Assembly (NCBI GenBank): GCA_030848705.1
Contig: CM061235.1
Coordinates: forward strand, 132,625,228 to 132,689,227
DNA from: Heracleum sosnowskyi
Lineage: Eukaryota > Streptophyta > Magnoliopsida > Apiales > Apiaceae
Direction of reading: 5' to 3'
DNA: 64,000 nucleotides
Part shown: positions 10,079 to 22,700 of the stretch, piece after piece
Layout of the letters: each line of letters opens with the position of its first letter
Position numbering within the stretch: position 1 is the first letter of the stretch
The notes under the pieces: generated by a model
What the model was told of the DNA's origin: nothing
Database searches by the model: none
The model's input: the letters and a program-made list of their open reading frames with translations, nothing else
Translations under genes and position numbers: made by a program

Positions 10079-12884
10079 CTACTCCGACAAAGAAACAGGA
10101 GAGTCGTCGGAATCACCCCCATCTTGGCCATTGCCTTCACCGTCGCCATTCCCGTTGTCACCCTCAATGTCCGAGACCTCATCCACATCGGTATAATCTT
10201 TTTCTTCCTGCGCAAGTCGATCCTTTTCCTATGCACACATATAAAACAATTAAAAAGTAAAAAATAAAGTGCAATGGATATAATTAAAAAACGAGGATTA
10301 ACTATTACCTCTTGAACTTGTGCTTCGGTTTTTTTGACAAGATCTTCAATTAAGGTTCCGACAATGTGTACAATCTCACCACCAATGAGATTATTCCATT
10401 GCAGCCTTCTATTTGGTTCGGTAGATGGATCGGAGGCCTCGAGGGCAGTGCGTGCAAATGTGGATATTTCTTCATCGGATAGTTGACGAGCAAACTGTTG
10501 AGGATTGGAACGAATCTCCGTAAGAACATTTCTAACGATCGAGAGAAAGACATTGTCGGGGATGACTTCACGTTGTCTCGGAGCGGACGAGGATGAGCCG
10601 GCTTCGCCTCGGGTGGAATCCCTATAGCGTGTAGCTAGGGTGGGAATGAGATCGGTAGCTCGAGCATTGGGGAATCCCACAACATAATTTTTTTTGGGTT
10701 TTTCACCTTCGGGCACCCCCGTTGCTTCCATCCACCAATCCCATGGCTCATCTCTCTCACCCGTTTGAGTCACCTCCACCGGCATACGGTCAAGAATAGA
10801 GGCATATCGTTCCTACACATTTTTTAAGTTTGATTAAAACAATCAAACTTTTAAATGCTTATAATTGAACACTAAAAAAACAAAAATAGAATAATACCGC
10901 AATGCGCATGGCTCCCGGAGTAGTATACACGGGATTGTTCGGATCGGAGCCAACTTTCTTATGACATTTATCCCAAACCTCAAGTCTAGTCGGAGGCTTA
11001 CGACTTTTCTTTGTCATTTCCTTCAAAATGTAAAATAGCTTACATTAGTATATATAAAATGAAATAACGTTGTGTGTGTTTGTATGTGTACATATTTAAA
11101 TATTATTACCGCTTTCACGGCGTTGAATGACCGAGCACCGGCACTATGCAACCGCTCAACTTGTTGGCGGTTGTTGGCTCCAACCATTGCCCTATGCAAG
11201 TGTCCTTCATTTGTCTCCCAATATTTCAAAAGATCTTTCCAAAACAAAAGGGACCAATAAGCGGGCTTTAAGGACTCCTTCGACACCCCGGTTTCCTTTA
11301 CTTTTGTCTCAACTCTCTTCTTAAGTTCATTCATTGTTCTTTTTATTGTTTTCTTAATGTGATCTTCAACGATCCTTCTTGATTGCAAACGGCTTTGCCC
11401 CTTTTGATGCCTATAGAATTTCTACAAAATATAAAAAAGGGATAGGGTCAAATTCATAATCAAATCAAGTTAACAAACAAATCAAGAAACAAACATTATA
11501 AACTAAAGAATCATGGTTTTACTTACAAAAAACTCCTCAACCCTTTGTTCTAACCATTTTGGAAAAGCCGCATCGATGTCACTAAACGTATAATAACCCA
11601 TGGGCCACTTCTCGCGAACCATCCCAAGCAAAGTCTTTTTAGCCGTATCATCTTCAATACTACATTTAATAACATATTAAACTATCAACACAACACAAAT
11701 GAACACTATCTACAAGACATATATATATATATATATATCATCTTTGCACTACTAAAAAAGAGACACGAAGTACACAAAATTAGACTTACTGTCCATCGGA
11801 GATATTGATACGTGTAGGTCTATCGGGTTCTATAGCTCCATAAATTCCACATGAATGTGATCGCGGTCTCCTTCCTCGCCACACTCGTGCCTCTCCCGCT
11901 GTCATGTTCCCAAGTGCGGGGTCCGGGTGTTCCTCATCACCATCCGAATCCGTTGGCTCATCACGTAAAGCCAAAGTGTTCTTCCTTGTTGGCCTCATCT
12001 CCGTATCCTTGCCCTTGCCCTTGCCCTTGCCCTTAACAACCTTGCTTTTTCCCTTACTCGCATTCTTTCCTTTACCCTTATCCTTCTCATTTTCCTTACC
12101 CTTTCCTTTGTTATTTTTAGCCATCATACACAACACCATGCCAAGAAAAACGATTCCGATTAACCAACCAATGAACACCTACAATATAAATAACAAAACT
12201 TTGTTAACTATATAAAATATCACAAGTAATATCACATAACCGACCAATACGTGCATGCAAAATAACCAAATCAAATATCACAAGTAATATATCACATAAT
12301 CTTTGAAAATATATAAATTTTAAGAAAATGATTAAATTACAAAATAAAATTTTGCATCTCTATCTCTATATCTTTTGTTTTTCCCCAATTAAATAAAATT
12401 AAAATTTTGCACAAAATTAAAATTAATATCTCAACAAATCATAATTCAATTCAACACCCAAGCACAATACAATCCAAATATATTAGCTAAAAGTCAATCC
12501 AATCCAAATCGAGCAAATACAAGCAAAATCTTATGAAGAATCGAGCAACTACAAACAAATACAATAAGCAAAATCTAACAAAACCGACGAACACTTGCAT
12601 GCAAAAAAAGCACAGAACTATGGTTACCAAAAACAAGCACAAAACCATGTATTAAACGGAAAAATCGAGAAAATCAAAGAAGTCGAAGCAAAATTAACCG
12701 AGAAAAATCGATTAATCATGTATATATTGACTTAATCATGTATACATATATGTAACCATGTATATTATATATATACATACATATAATCATATATATGTAT
12801 AAAACAATTAGGGAAACATACATCAAATTGTTGAAACGGAGAAGATGAAGCCATTTGCCTTGAGTTTACACGGATTTGAGCCAT
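10079..12884 (-). CDS. TNPA-like transposon protein (Transposase_24 type), copy 1, seven exons
   Basis: Minus-strand gene; inferred exons are 12822-12884, 11790-12178, 11527-11659, 11110-11421, 10898-11020, 10309-10812 and 10079-10228. All have GT-AG borders and sum to 558 codons including the stop. The start MAQIRVNSRQ is chosen because exon one is open and spliced in phase. Exon two has a hydrophobic stretch (FIGWLIGIVFLGMVL), then Lys-Gly repeats. Exons three to five carry the plant CACTA Transposase_24 pattern (FWKDLLKYW, AGARSFNAV, NPVYTTPGAMRIA). The C-terminus is acidic (GNGDGEGNGQDGG). By family it should be the DNA-binding accessory protein recognising subterminal repeats. The hydrophobic segment is unusual; translation might instead begin at a Met after it. 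Confidence 0.75.
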
Positions 12885-12959
12885 GGAATTGAGAGAGTAG
12901 AGAGTAGAGAGATTTTTGTGTTAAGTGATAGAAAGAATAGAATGTGAGCAGTTGCTTTT

Positions 12960-13205
12960 TTTTTATACCCAAGATTAAAACCGACCGATGGTGTGGTCGG
13001 TTTTAGCGTAGTTTTTTGTGCAGTATGCAAAACGACGTCGTTCTGACAAAGGGCGGGTTTTTTAATTTTTCGCGAAAATTTTAATTTTCCGCCAAAAAAA
13101 AAAATTAAAAATATTAAAACGGTCGGTTATGTCCGTTTCGGTCAGTTATGTCAACCCTAGAAACCCTAATGGTCGGTTATGTTAAACCTAGTGGTCGGTT
13201 ATAAG
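12960..13205. repeat. Internal ACCGACC array upstream of TNPA-like gene, copy 1
   Basis: Five to six GGTCGGT/ACCGACC motifs just upstream of the TNPA-like start, next to AAAACGACGTCGTT. The arrangement resembles the right subterminal region (23570-23720, with AAACGGCACCGTTT). It could be an autoregulated promoter or the remnant right end of a fused element. Confidence 0.6.
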
Positions 13206-14090
13206 TTTTGCTTATTAAAAAAACCTTATGAAAAAACATTATTAATTAATTAAATAGCTTAATTTTTTGTACATATATAATTTTTTATTGGTTTTTACCA
13301 TCCGTACGGTTGGATCGTGTATATCTTGTAATTTCAAATTTTAATTGTTTTTGTTCTCGATTTTATGTGATATATCCAGATTTTTATTAAAAAAACACAT
13401 TTGTAATCGTCGAAATAGGCTAATTTTTTGTCCATAAATATATTTTGTCATGATGTTAACATCCGTACGGTTGGATCTTCTAAATAAAAAGTTTACTTTC
13501 GATGTTTTGTAAATCGAGTGGAACATCACAGTGAAAGTGCATACCTATGTAGTGAAATGGTTCTTTCAAAAGAGGTAATATTAAATAAAATACTATTTTT
13601 ATGAAATTTTTATATTTTATTATATAATATAAAACTTTGTCCACAATGTTTGACTATGTTGATATTTTATCATATAATAAATTTTAATTTCAATACAAGA
13701 CACAATTAAATATATTAATTTTATATATTAAAGATAAAGTTGAATGACAAATCGAAGAATAGAATTACATAAAAATTATTTTGAAATTGCTAATACAATT
13801 ATAATAATGAAATATGAATGTAATTTGAAAAATATTCTTTTAATAAAAATAAATATTAAATGTATATATTAAATGGGTCCTGGTCCCTAACAATTGATTG
13901 TTAGGGACCATTTATTTAACAATCTGTTCCTGAACCGTTGGATCAATATTTCGACGGTCAAGATTAAAATTTTTTTTTTTTACAATAGTAGAGGTGCGCA
14001 CCTTTTTATTTTTAAAATAGTAGAGGTGCGCACCTCTTCTATTAAAATGAAAATTCATCTCATGTTCCTTTCACAGCAATAACTGACTGA
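13206..14090. other. AT-rich internal spacer with palindromes, copy 1
   Basis: No gene. It contains a repeated ATCCGTACGGTTGGATC word (13300 and 13460), a near-perfect 30-bp palindrome at 13881-13910 (arms TGGTCCCTAACAAT) and two copies of the palindrome AGGTGCGCACCT (13990-14040). The same sequence recurs in copy 2 at 18426-19310. Confidence 0.7.
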
Positions 14091-14097
14091 GATAAGC

Positions 14098-14400
14098 AAA
14101 ACCGACCGTGGTCAAAGTGCACAATCGGTCGGTTTTAGACCAGTCGACCCTTAAAACTGCATAACCGACCGATTATAACCGACCACCGATTTAAGGAGAC
14201 GGTCGGTTTTATATGAAATCGGTCGGTTTTCTGGTATTTAAATGGTAAGGAGACGGTCGGTTTTATATGAAATCGGTCGGTTTTCTGGTATTTAAATGGT
14301 AAGGAGACGGTCGGTTTTATATGAAATCGGTCGGTTTTCTGGTATTTAAATGGTAAAAAATGGTCGGTTTTGTATTGTATCGGTCGGTTTTCTGGTAATT
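14098..14400. repeat. Second internal ACCGACC array with 54-bp tandem repeat (three units)
   Basis: Motif-rich block that aligns, with many substitutions, to the element's left subterminal region (9452-9680). It includes three tandem 54-bp units at 14193-14354, each with two GGTCGGT motifs. Copy 2 has only two units. It looks like the left end of a related CACTA element lacking the CACTA terminus. Confidence 0.7.
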
Positions 14401-15299
14401 TCTGTCGTAAAATATCCAATATTTAAACTCCATATTCCAATAACAATTGATCCTATATCAAAATACCAACCTCCATATGGCCAATACCAACAAATATAAT
14501 ATCAAAGTTATATCATCATTATAAATTTTAATTTACATCACTTACAAATACAAAGTCATCATTATCAAAGTGAAATTAAGAACAATATTATTCAATTTCA
14601 TCAAAACCGTCATCGTCTTCATCATCATCATTATCTTCCTCCTCTTCATCGTCCTCCTCTTCACTCTCCTCTTTGACTTTAACCATAACCGACCGAAGTC
14701 AAAGTGTGCATATCGGTCGGTTTTATGGCAGTAGTCGCTCAAAATTGCATAACCGACCGTCGTATAACCGACCACCATTAAGGAAGACGGTCGGTTATAT
14801 AGTTTGAATGCGGTCGGTTATGGTGTACACCGGTCGGTTTTCTGTGTTTTGGAATGGTAAAAAACGGTCAGTTATGTGTATTGTCGGTCGGTTTTCTGGG
14901 TATTTTTAAAAAACAAATTGCAGGTTCTGTAGTTTTATGCCCTGTACCATTCATTTCATATATACCATTCCAATGGGCAATACCAATCAATATCAACAAC
15001 AATCAATACCAATCCCAATCCAAAAACCAATCCATTCCTAAACTCATTATCATAAAATAAATACAAACATAATTCATAAAATACCAACTTAATTAGATCC
15101 GATACAAACGGATCATAAAATACCAATGTTAACTCCGACATAATCGGATCAACCATACAAACCAAAATATGGGTCCGATATAAACGGATCAACCACACAA
15201 TGTTAAGTCCGATATTATCGAACATCCAACAAAACATAGTTCATTACAATTACTAAAGTTCAGATTCAAAGTTTCTAAACCATACAACCACATAATTAA

Positions 15300-18097
15300 C
15301 TACTCCGACAAAGAAACAGGAGAGTCGTCGGAATCACCCCCATCTTGGCCATTGCCTTCACCGTCGCCATTCCCGTTGTCACCCTCAATGTCCGAGACCT
15401 CATCCACATCGGTATAATCTTTTTCTTCCTGCGCAAGTCGATCCTTTTCCTATGCACACATATAAAACAATTAAAAAGTAAAAAATAAAGTGCAATGGAT
15501 ATAATTAAAAAACGAGGATTAACTATTACCTCTTGAACTTGTGCTTCGGTTTTTTTGACAAGATCTTCAATTAAGGTTCCGACAATGTGTACAATCTCAC
15601 CACCAATGAGATTATTCCATTGCAGCCTTCTATTTGGTTCGGTAGATGGATCGGAGGCCTCGAGGGCAGTGCGTGCAAATGTGGATATTTCTTCATCGGA
15701 TAGTTGACGAGCAAACTGTTGAGGATTGGAACGAATCTCCGTAAGAACATTTCTAACGATCGAGAGAAAGACATTGTCGGGGATGACTTCACGTTGTCTC
15801 GGAGCGGACGAGGATGAGCCGGCTTCGCCTCGGGTGGAATCCCTATAGCGTGTAGCTAGGGTGGGAATGAGATCGGTAGCTCGAGCATTGGGGAATCCCA
15901 CAACATAATTTTTTTTGGGTTTTTCACCTTCGGGCACCCCCGTTGCTTCCATCCACCAATCCCATGGCTCATCTCTCTCACCCGTTTGAGTCACCTCCAC
16001 CGGCATACGGTCAAGAATAGAGGCATATCGTTCCTACACATTTTTTAAGTTTGATTAAAACAATCAAACTTTTAAATGCTTATAATTGAACACTAAAAAA
16101 ACAAAAATAGAATAATACCGCAATGCGCATGGCTCCCGGAGTAGTATACACGGGATTGTTCGGATCGGAGCCAACTTTCTTATGACATTTATCCCAAACC
16201 TCAAGTCTAGTCGGAGGCTTACGACTTTTCTTTGTCATTTCCTTCAAAATGTAAAATAGCTTACATTAGTATATATAAAATGAAATAACGTTGTGTGTGT
16301 TTGTATGTGTACATATTTAAATATTATTACCGCTTTCACGGCGTTGAATGACCGAGCACCGACACTATGCAACCGCTCAACTTGTTGGCGGTTGTTGGCT
16401 CCAACCATTGCCCTATGCAAGTGTCCTTCATTTGTCTCCCAATATTTCAAAAGATCTTTCCAAAACAAAAGGGACCAATAAGCGGGCTTTAAGGACTCCT
16501 TCGACACCCCGGTTTCCTTTACTTTTGTCTCAACTCTCTTCTTAAGTTCATTCATTGTTCTTTTTATTGTTTTCTTAATGTGATCTTCAACGATCCTTCT
16601 TGATTGCAAACGGCTTTGCCCCTTTTGATGCCTATAGAATTTCTACAAAATATAAAAAAGGGATAGGGTCAAATTCATAATCAAATCAAGTTAACAAACA
16701 AATCAAGAAACAAACATTATAAACTAAAGAATCATGGTTTTACTTACAAAAAACTCCTCAACCCTTTGTTCTAACCATTTTGGAAAAGCCGCATCGATGT
16801 CACTAAACGTATAATAACCCATGGGCCACTTCTCGCGAACCATCCCAAGCAAAGTCTTTTTAGCCGTATCATCTTCAATACTACATTTAATAACATATTA
16901 AACTATCAACACAACACAAATGAACACTATCTACAAGACATATATATATATCATCTTTGCACTACTAAAAAAGAGACACGAAGTACACAAAATTAGACTT
17001 ACTGTCCATCGGAGATATTGATACGTGTAGGTCTATCGGGTTCTATAGCTCCATAAATTCCACATGAATGTGATCGCGGTCTCCTTCCTCGCCACACTCG
17101 TGCCTCTCCCGCTGTCATGTTCCCAAGTGCGGGGTCCGGGTGTTCCTCATCACCATCCGAATCCGTTGGCTCATCACGTAAAGCCAAAGTGTTCTTCCTT
17201 GTTGGCCTCATCTCCGTATCCTTGCCCTTGCCCTTGCCCTTGCCCTTAACAACCTTGCTTTTTCCCTTACTCGCATTCTTTCCTTTACCCTTATCCTTCT
17301 CATTTTCCTTACCCTTTCCTTTGTTATTTTTAGCCATCATACACAACACCATGCCAAGCAAAACGATTCCGATTAACCAACCAATGAGCACCTACAATAT
17401 AAATAACAAAACTTTGTTAACTATATAAAATATCACAAGTAATATCACATAACCGACCAATACGTGCATGCAAAATAACCAAATCAAATATCACAAGTAA
17501 TATCTCACATAATCTTTGAAAATATATAAATTTTAAGAAAATGATTAAATTACAAAATAAAATTTTGCATCTCTATCTCTATATCTTTTGTTTTTCCCCA
17601 ATTAAATAAAATTAAAATTTTGCACAAAATTAAAATTAATATCTCAACAAATCATAATTCAATTCAACACCCAAGCACAATACAATCCAAATATATTAAC
17701 TAAAAGTCAATCCAATCCAAATCGAGCAAATACAAGCAAAATCTTATGAAGAATCGAGCAACTACAAACAAATACAATAAGCAAAATCTAACAAAACCGA
17801 CGAACACTTGCATGCAAAAAAAGCACAGAACTATGGTTACCAAAAACAAGCACAAAACCATGTATTAAACGGAAAAATCGAGAAAATCAAAGAAGTCGAA
17901 GCAAAATTAACCGAGAAAAATCGATTAATCATGTATATATTGACTTAATCATGTATACATATATGTAACCATGTATATTATATATATACATACATATAAT
18001 CATATATATGTATAAAACAATTAGGGAAACATACATCAAATTGTTGAAACGGAGAAGATGAAGCCATTTGCCTTGAGTTTACACGGATTTGAGCCAT
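15300..18097 (-). CDS. TNPA-like transposon protein (Transposase_24 type), copy 2
   Basis: Near-identical duplicate of the gene at 10079-12884. Inferred exons are 18035-18097, 17003-17391, 16748-16880, 16331-16642, 16119-16241, 15530-16033 and 15300-15449. The few differences seen include coding changes in the hydrophobic segment (Phe to Leu twice) and Ala to Val near AGARSFN (here VGARSFN). It lies directly downstream of the TNP2 gene, so this copy keeps the usual TNP2-then-TNPA order. Both copies keep open frames and splice sites. Confidence 0.75.
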
Positions 18098-19753
18098 GGA
18101 ATTGAGAGAGTAGAGAGTAGAGAGTAGAGAGATTTTTGTGTTAAGTGATAGAAAGAATAGAATGTGAGCAGTTGCTTTTTTTTATACCCAAGATTAAAAC
18201 CGACCGATGGTGTGGTCGGTTTTAGCGTAGTTTTTTGTGCAGTATGCAAAACGACGTCGTTCTGACAAAGGGCGGGTTTTTTAATTTTTCGCGAAAATTT
18301 TAATTTTCCGCCAAAAAAAAAAAATTAAAAATATTAAAACGGTCGGTTATGTCCGTTTCGGTCAGTTATGTCAGCCCTAGAAACCCTAATGGTCGGTTAT
18401 GTTAAACCTAGTGGTCGGTTATAAGTTTTGCTTATTAAAAAAACCTTATGAAAAAACATTATTAATTAATTAAATAGCTTAATTTTTTGTACATATATAA
18501 TTTTTTATTGGTTTTTACCATCCGTACGGTTGGATCGTGTATATCTTGTAATTTCAAATTTTAATTGTTTTTGTTCTCGATTTTATGTGATATATCCAGA
18601 TTTTTATTAAAAAAACACATTTGTAATCGTCGAAATAGGCTAATTTTTTGTCCATAAATATATTTTGTCATGATGTTAACATCCGTACGGTTGGATCTTC
18701 TAAATAAAAAGTTTACTTTCGATGTTTTGTAAATCGAGTGGAACATCACAGTGAAAGTGCATACCTATGTAGTGAAATGGTTCTTTCAAAAGAGGTAATA
18801 TTAAATAAAATACTATTTTTATGAAATTTTTATATTTTATTATATAATATAAAACTTTGTCCACAATGTTTGACTATGTTGATATTTTATCATATAATAA
18901 ATTTTAATTTCAATACAAGACACAATTAAATATATTAATTTTATATATTAAAGATAAAGTTGAATGACAAATCGAAGAATAGAATTACATAAAAATTATT
19001 TTGAAATTGCTAATACAATTATAATAATGAAATATGAATGTAATTTGAAAAATATTCTTTTAATAAAAATAAATATTAAATGTATATATTAAATGGGTCC
19101 TGGTCCCTAACAATTGATTGTTAGGGACCATTTATTTAACAATCTGTTCCTGAACCGTTGGATCAATATTTCGACGGTCAAGATTAAAATTTTTTTTTTT
19201 TACAATAGTAGAGGTGCGCACCTTTTTATTTTTAAAATAGTAGAGGTGCGCACCTCTTCTATTAAAATGAAAATTCATCTCATGTTCCTTTCACAGCAAT
19301 AACTGACTGAGATAAGCAAAACCGACCGTGGTCAAAGTGCACAATCGGTCGGTTTTAGACCAGTCGACCCTTAAAACTGCATAACCGACCGATTATAACC
19401 GACCACCGATTTAAGGAGACGGTCGGTTTTATATGAAATCGGTCGGTTTTCTGGTATTTAAATGGTAAGGAGACGGTCGGTTTTATATGAAATCGGTCGG
19501 TTTTCTGGTATTTAAATGGTAAAAAATGGTCGGTTTTGTATTGTATCGGTCGGTTTTCTGGTAATTTCTGTCGTAAAATATCCAATATTTAAACTCCATA
19601 TTCCAATAACAATTGATCCTATATCAAAATACCAACCTCCATATGGCCAATACCAACAAATATAATATCAAAGTTATATCATCATTATAAATTTTAATTT
19701 ACATCACTTACAAATACAAAGTCATCATTATCAAAGTGAAATTAAGAACAATA
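18098..19753. other. Internal spacer of copy 2: motif arrays and palindromes, no gene
   Basis: Repeats 12885-14590. ACCGACC arrays lie at 18195-18425 and 19318-19570, the 54-bp unit occurs twice at 19413-19520, and the 30-bp palindrome is at 19101-19130. No coding potential of its own. Confidence 0.75.
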
Positions 19754-22700
19754 TTATTCAATTTCATCAAAACCGTCATCGTCTTCATCATCATCATTAT
19801 CTTCCTCCTCTTCATCGTCCTCCTCTTCACTCTCCTCTTTGTCACCTACATCATCATCATCATCTTCATCATCTTCTTCTACTTCTTCTTCTTGACTTTC
19901 ATGTCGAATGAATGGGATTTGTCCATATTGTGCGAAATCAACAAAGAGTGAAAAACTTCCGGCATTAGATCTATCTTCTTGAAAAGCGTCCTCAATATCG
20001 TTTTGCACAATGATAGTTTCATCTATTGGACGACTTTTAGATTTGACCACCGTATATATTTTGCTTCGTGGATCCAATACACTAGGAGCGTAATATATTT
20101 GAGAGGCTTGACTAGCTAAAATAAAAATCTCATTAGACCTCAATCTTGAAGTTATATCAATCGTCACCACTCGATTCTTATCCTTCCTCACACCCTCACC
20201 GATACTATCAAACCATATACACTTGAACAAATATACATGATTGCATCCATCATAAATAAGTCTCACGATTTCTTGTAGTTGACCATAATAATCAAGATTA
20301 TTTTCGTGTGAAGTGCCTTTAACAACAACACCGGAACCGGATGTGGATGTCGTTGAAAATTTATATCCATTAACTTGACAAGTCTCAAAAGTCATGACTC
20401 TTAGTGACGGTCCTTCAAGCAAGTCTTTGAAACGAGGTCCCTCTACCTCATCATTCTCAACCTAGTTATAAAAAAATTAAAAATAAAACATGTAATGATA
20501 AAGTCAAAATTGAGATTCAAAGTTTGCTAAATGTAACAAATACCTTTTTTTTAAACCAAGTTTTAAACCGAGTCTTGATAATACGATCTAAATCTTGAGG
20601 AGTTGTCCCCGGACGTTGTCTCATAACACGATTTTGGTACCTTCTAAATAATAGAAATGGAGAAATAATGGAAATAACATAAAATAATTCAAATATGACA
20701 ATAACACTAAATTAGGACAAGATATAGGTACCTTAGGTAAGGCTGAACTTCAGGTGAGTTTAAAAGAACATATTCTTCTGCTAATAGTCGTTCATCATCA
20801 TCCATATAGCGCACTCTTTCTTTTCCAGGACATTGAATTGGATATCTAAAAACTTCTAATTTATCCGAATTTTTTACATCAAACAAAACTTCATTACGAC
20901 GTACTTTATTATGAACCGAGTCGGAGGCAAAATAAAAAGAACAAAAATTGAGAGCCTCTTCTTCCATATATCGTTCGGCAATTGAACCCTCAACTCTTGC
21001 TTTATTACCAACTTTTTGTTTTAATTTTCCCAACAAACGCTCAATTGGATACATCCAATGCCAATAAGCGGGTCCGGCTAGTCTAATTTCTTCCGCTAAA
21101 TGTACAACCAAATGTTCCATCGAATCAAACCAAGTTTGAGGAAAAATTGTTTCCAACAAGCACAAAGCTCTAATAACTGATTTTTCCATTATGTCCAAAT
21201 CGGTTCTTGTAACAACGGATGAGCACAAATCTTGAAAAAAATTTGAAATTGCCGTCAAGGCATCCACAATAGGCGTTGGTAGAAGTTCACGAATTGCAAG
21301 AGGCAACAATTTTTGAAGAAAGATATGACAATCATGCGATTTGAATCCAAAAAATTTACATTCATCAACATTGCAACAACGAGATATATTGGAAGAATAA
21401 CCGTCCGGAAGTTTCAATGAGCAAATCCAATTGCACAAAAGTTTAAGTTGTTTTTTATTTAGGGAATACGGTGCTTTTGGCATTTTTCCATTTTCATTGA
21501 TCCACAAATGATGCAATACATCAAAGTGTTTGCAATCCGACCTCGCTTTCTTGTGATCCTTTGACTTTGCCGCATTTACAATAGTGAAAAATATATTTTC
21601 AAACACATTTTTTTCGGTATGCATGATATCAATTGAATGTCGTAAATTATGTGATGACCAATAAGGAAGTTCATAAAAAATTGGGACATGAGTCCAATGA
21701 TGCTCTTCCCCATAACCGGCACTCCTTAACTTGGCATTAGTCTTTCCGGGTGGTGGAAAAATTAAACCGTCAAGTGACTCTTTTACATCCTCCCCGGATA
21801 AACGACCACGAAACAATCTTCTTTCCTCATTTGCAAACAAATTACTTTTTCCGCGCAATGGATCATTTGGTTCAAGAAATATTCGGTTCGTGCCATAAAA
21901 ACTACATTTTCCGGAATGTTTTAATTGGAACCCTTGCACACTTCCCCCACACACTTGACATCCCATTTTTCCTTTACCCGACCACCCACTTATCATACTC
22001 ATTGCGGGAAAGTCACTAATAGTCCACATAAGTGCCGCTCGCATTGTAAAATTTTGCTTTAAAGATTGGTCATATGTTTCCACTCCGGTATTCCACAATA
22101 TCTTCAATTCATCAATGAGAGGCCTTAGACAAACGTTAATATCTTTGCCAATGCTATTCGGACCCGGAACTATATCGGTCATAAACATATATGGCTTTTT
22201 CATACACATTGATGGCGGAAGATTATAGACAACAACCACCACGGGCCATACACTATATGTTTTCTTTCCGGTAGGGCCAAATGGGTTAAAACCATCGGTA
22301 GCAAGACCAAGCCTTATATTACGAATCTCATTAGCAAATGATGGAAAACGACGGTCAAAATTTTTCCATTCATCTCCGTCCGCGGGATGACTAATCTCTC
22401 CCTCGTTCACATCTCGATTCTTGTAAAATCTCATATGATCGGATGTATGTGCCGACATGTACAAGCGTTGTAGTCGAGGAATCAAAGGAAAATGTCTTAA
22501 TATTTTTTTTGGTATTTTTTTACCATTTTTCTTCGAAACATCCCGATAACGATCTTTACCACATATATCACATACAATTTTATCTTTGTCATCTCCATAA
22601 AATAACATGCAATCATTCTCGCACATATCAATTTTTTCATATTCAACCCTCAAACCCTTCATAATCTTTTTCATTTCATAATTATTTTCGGGCAATGTGT

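Larger units (their letters stand above)
9438..14674. repeat. 5.2-kb tandem duplication, copy 1
   Basis: Starts at GACTTTAACCATAACC and ends at CACTCTCCTCTTT. Copy 2 follows directly at 14675-19840. TTTG lies at both outer borders and at the junction (9435, 14672, 19838), the mark of a microhomology-mediated event or slippage. The copies differ by a handful of substitutions and short-repeat length changes. The unit contains a complete TNPA-like gene, two ACCGACC arrays and the last ~80 bp of the TNP2 gene. Confidence 0.92.
14675..19840. repeat. 5.2-kb tandem duplication, copy 2
   Basis: Second unit, 71 bp shorter than copy 1. Most of the difference is one 54-bp repeat unit and short changes in CAATATCAA and TA runs. 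Its last ~80 bp are the true 3' end of the TNP2-DUF4216 gene. Confidence 0.92.

Noticed and set aside
10230..10308. Hydrophobic stretch (LIISIALYFLLFNCFICV) in the frame at 10075-10785
   Set aside because: It is intron read-through; consensus donor at 10308 and acceptor at 10229 remove it and lead into an acidic C-terminal exon.
14193..14354. Regular repeats considered as a CRISPR array
   Set aside because: Head-to-tail units without unique spacers, inside a plant CACTA transposon; a minisatellite of subterminal motifs.
14135..14419. Reading frame with a repeated KYQKTDRFHIKPTVSLPF peptide
   Set aside because: It is simply a translation of the 54-bp tandem repeat with GGTCGGT motifs; no start context or homologue, and the repeat number differs between copies.
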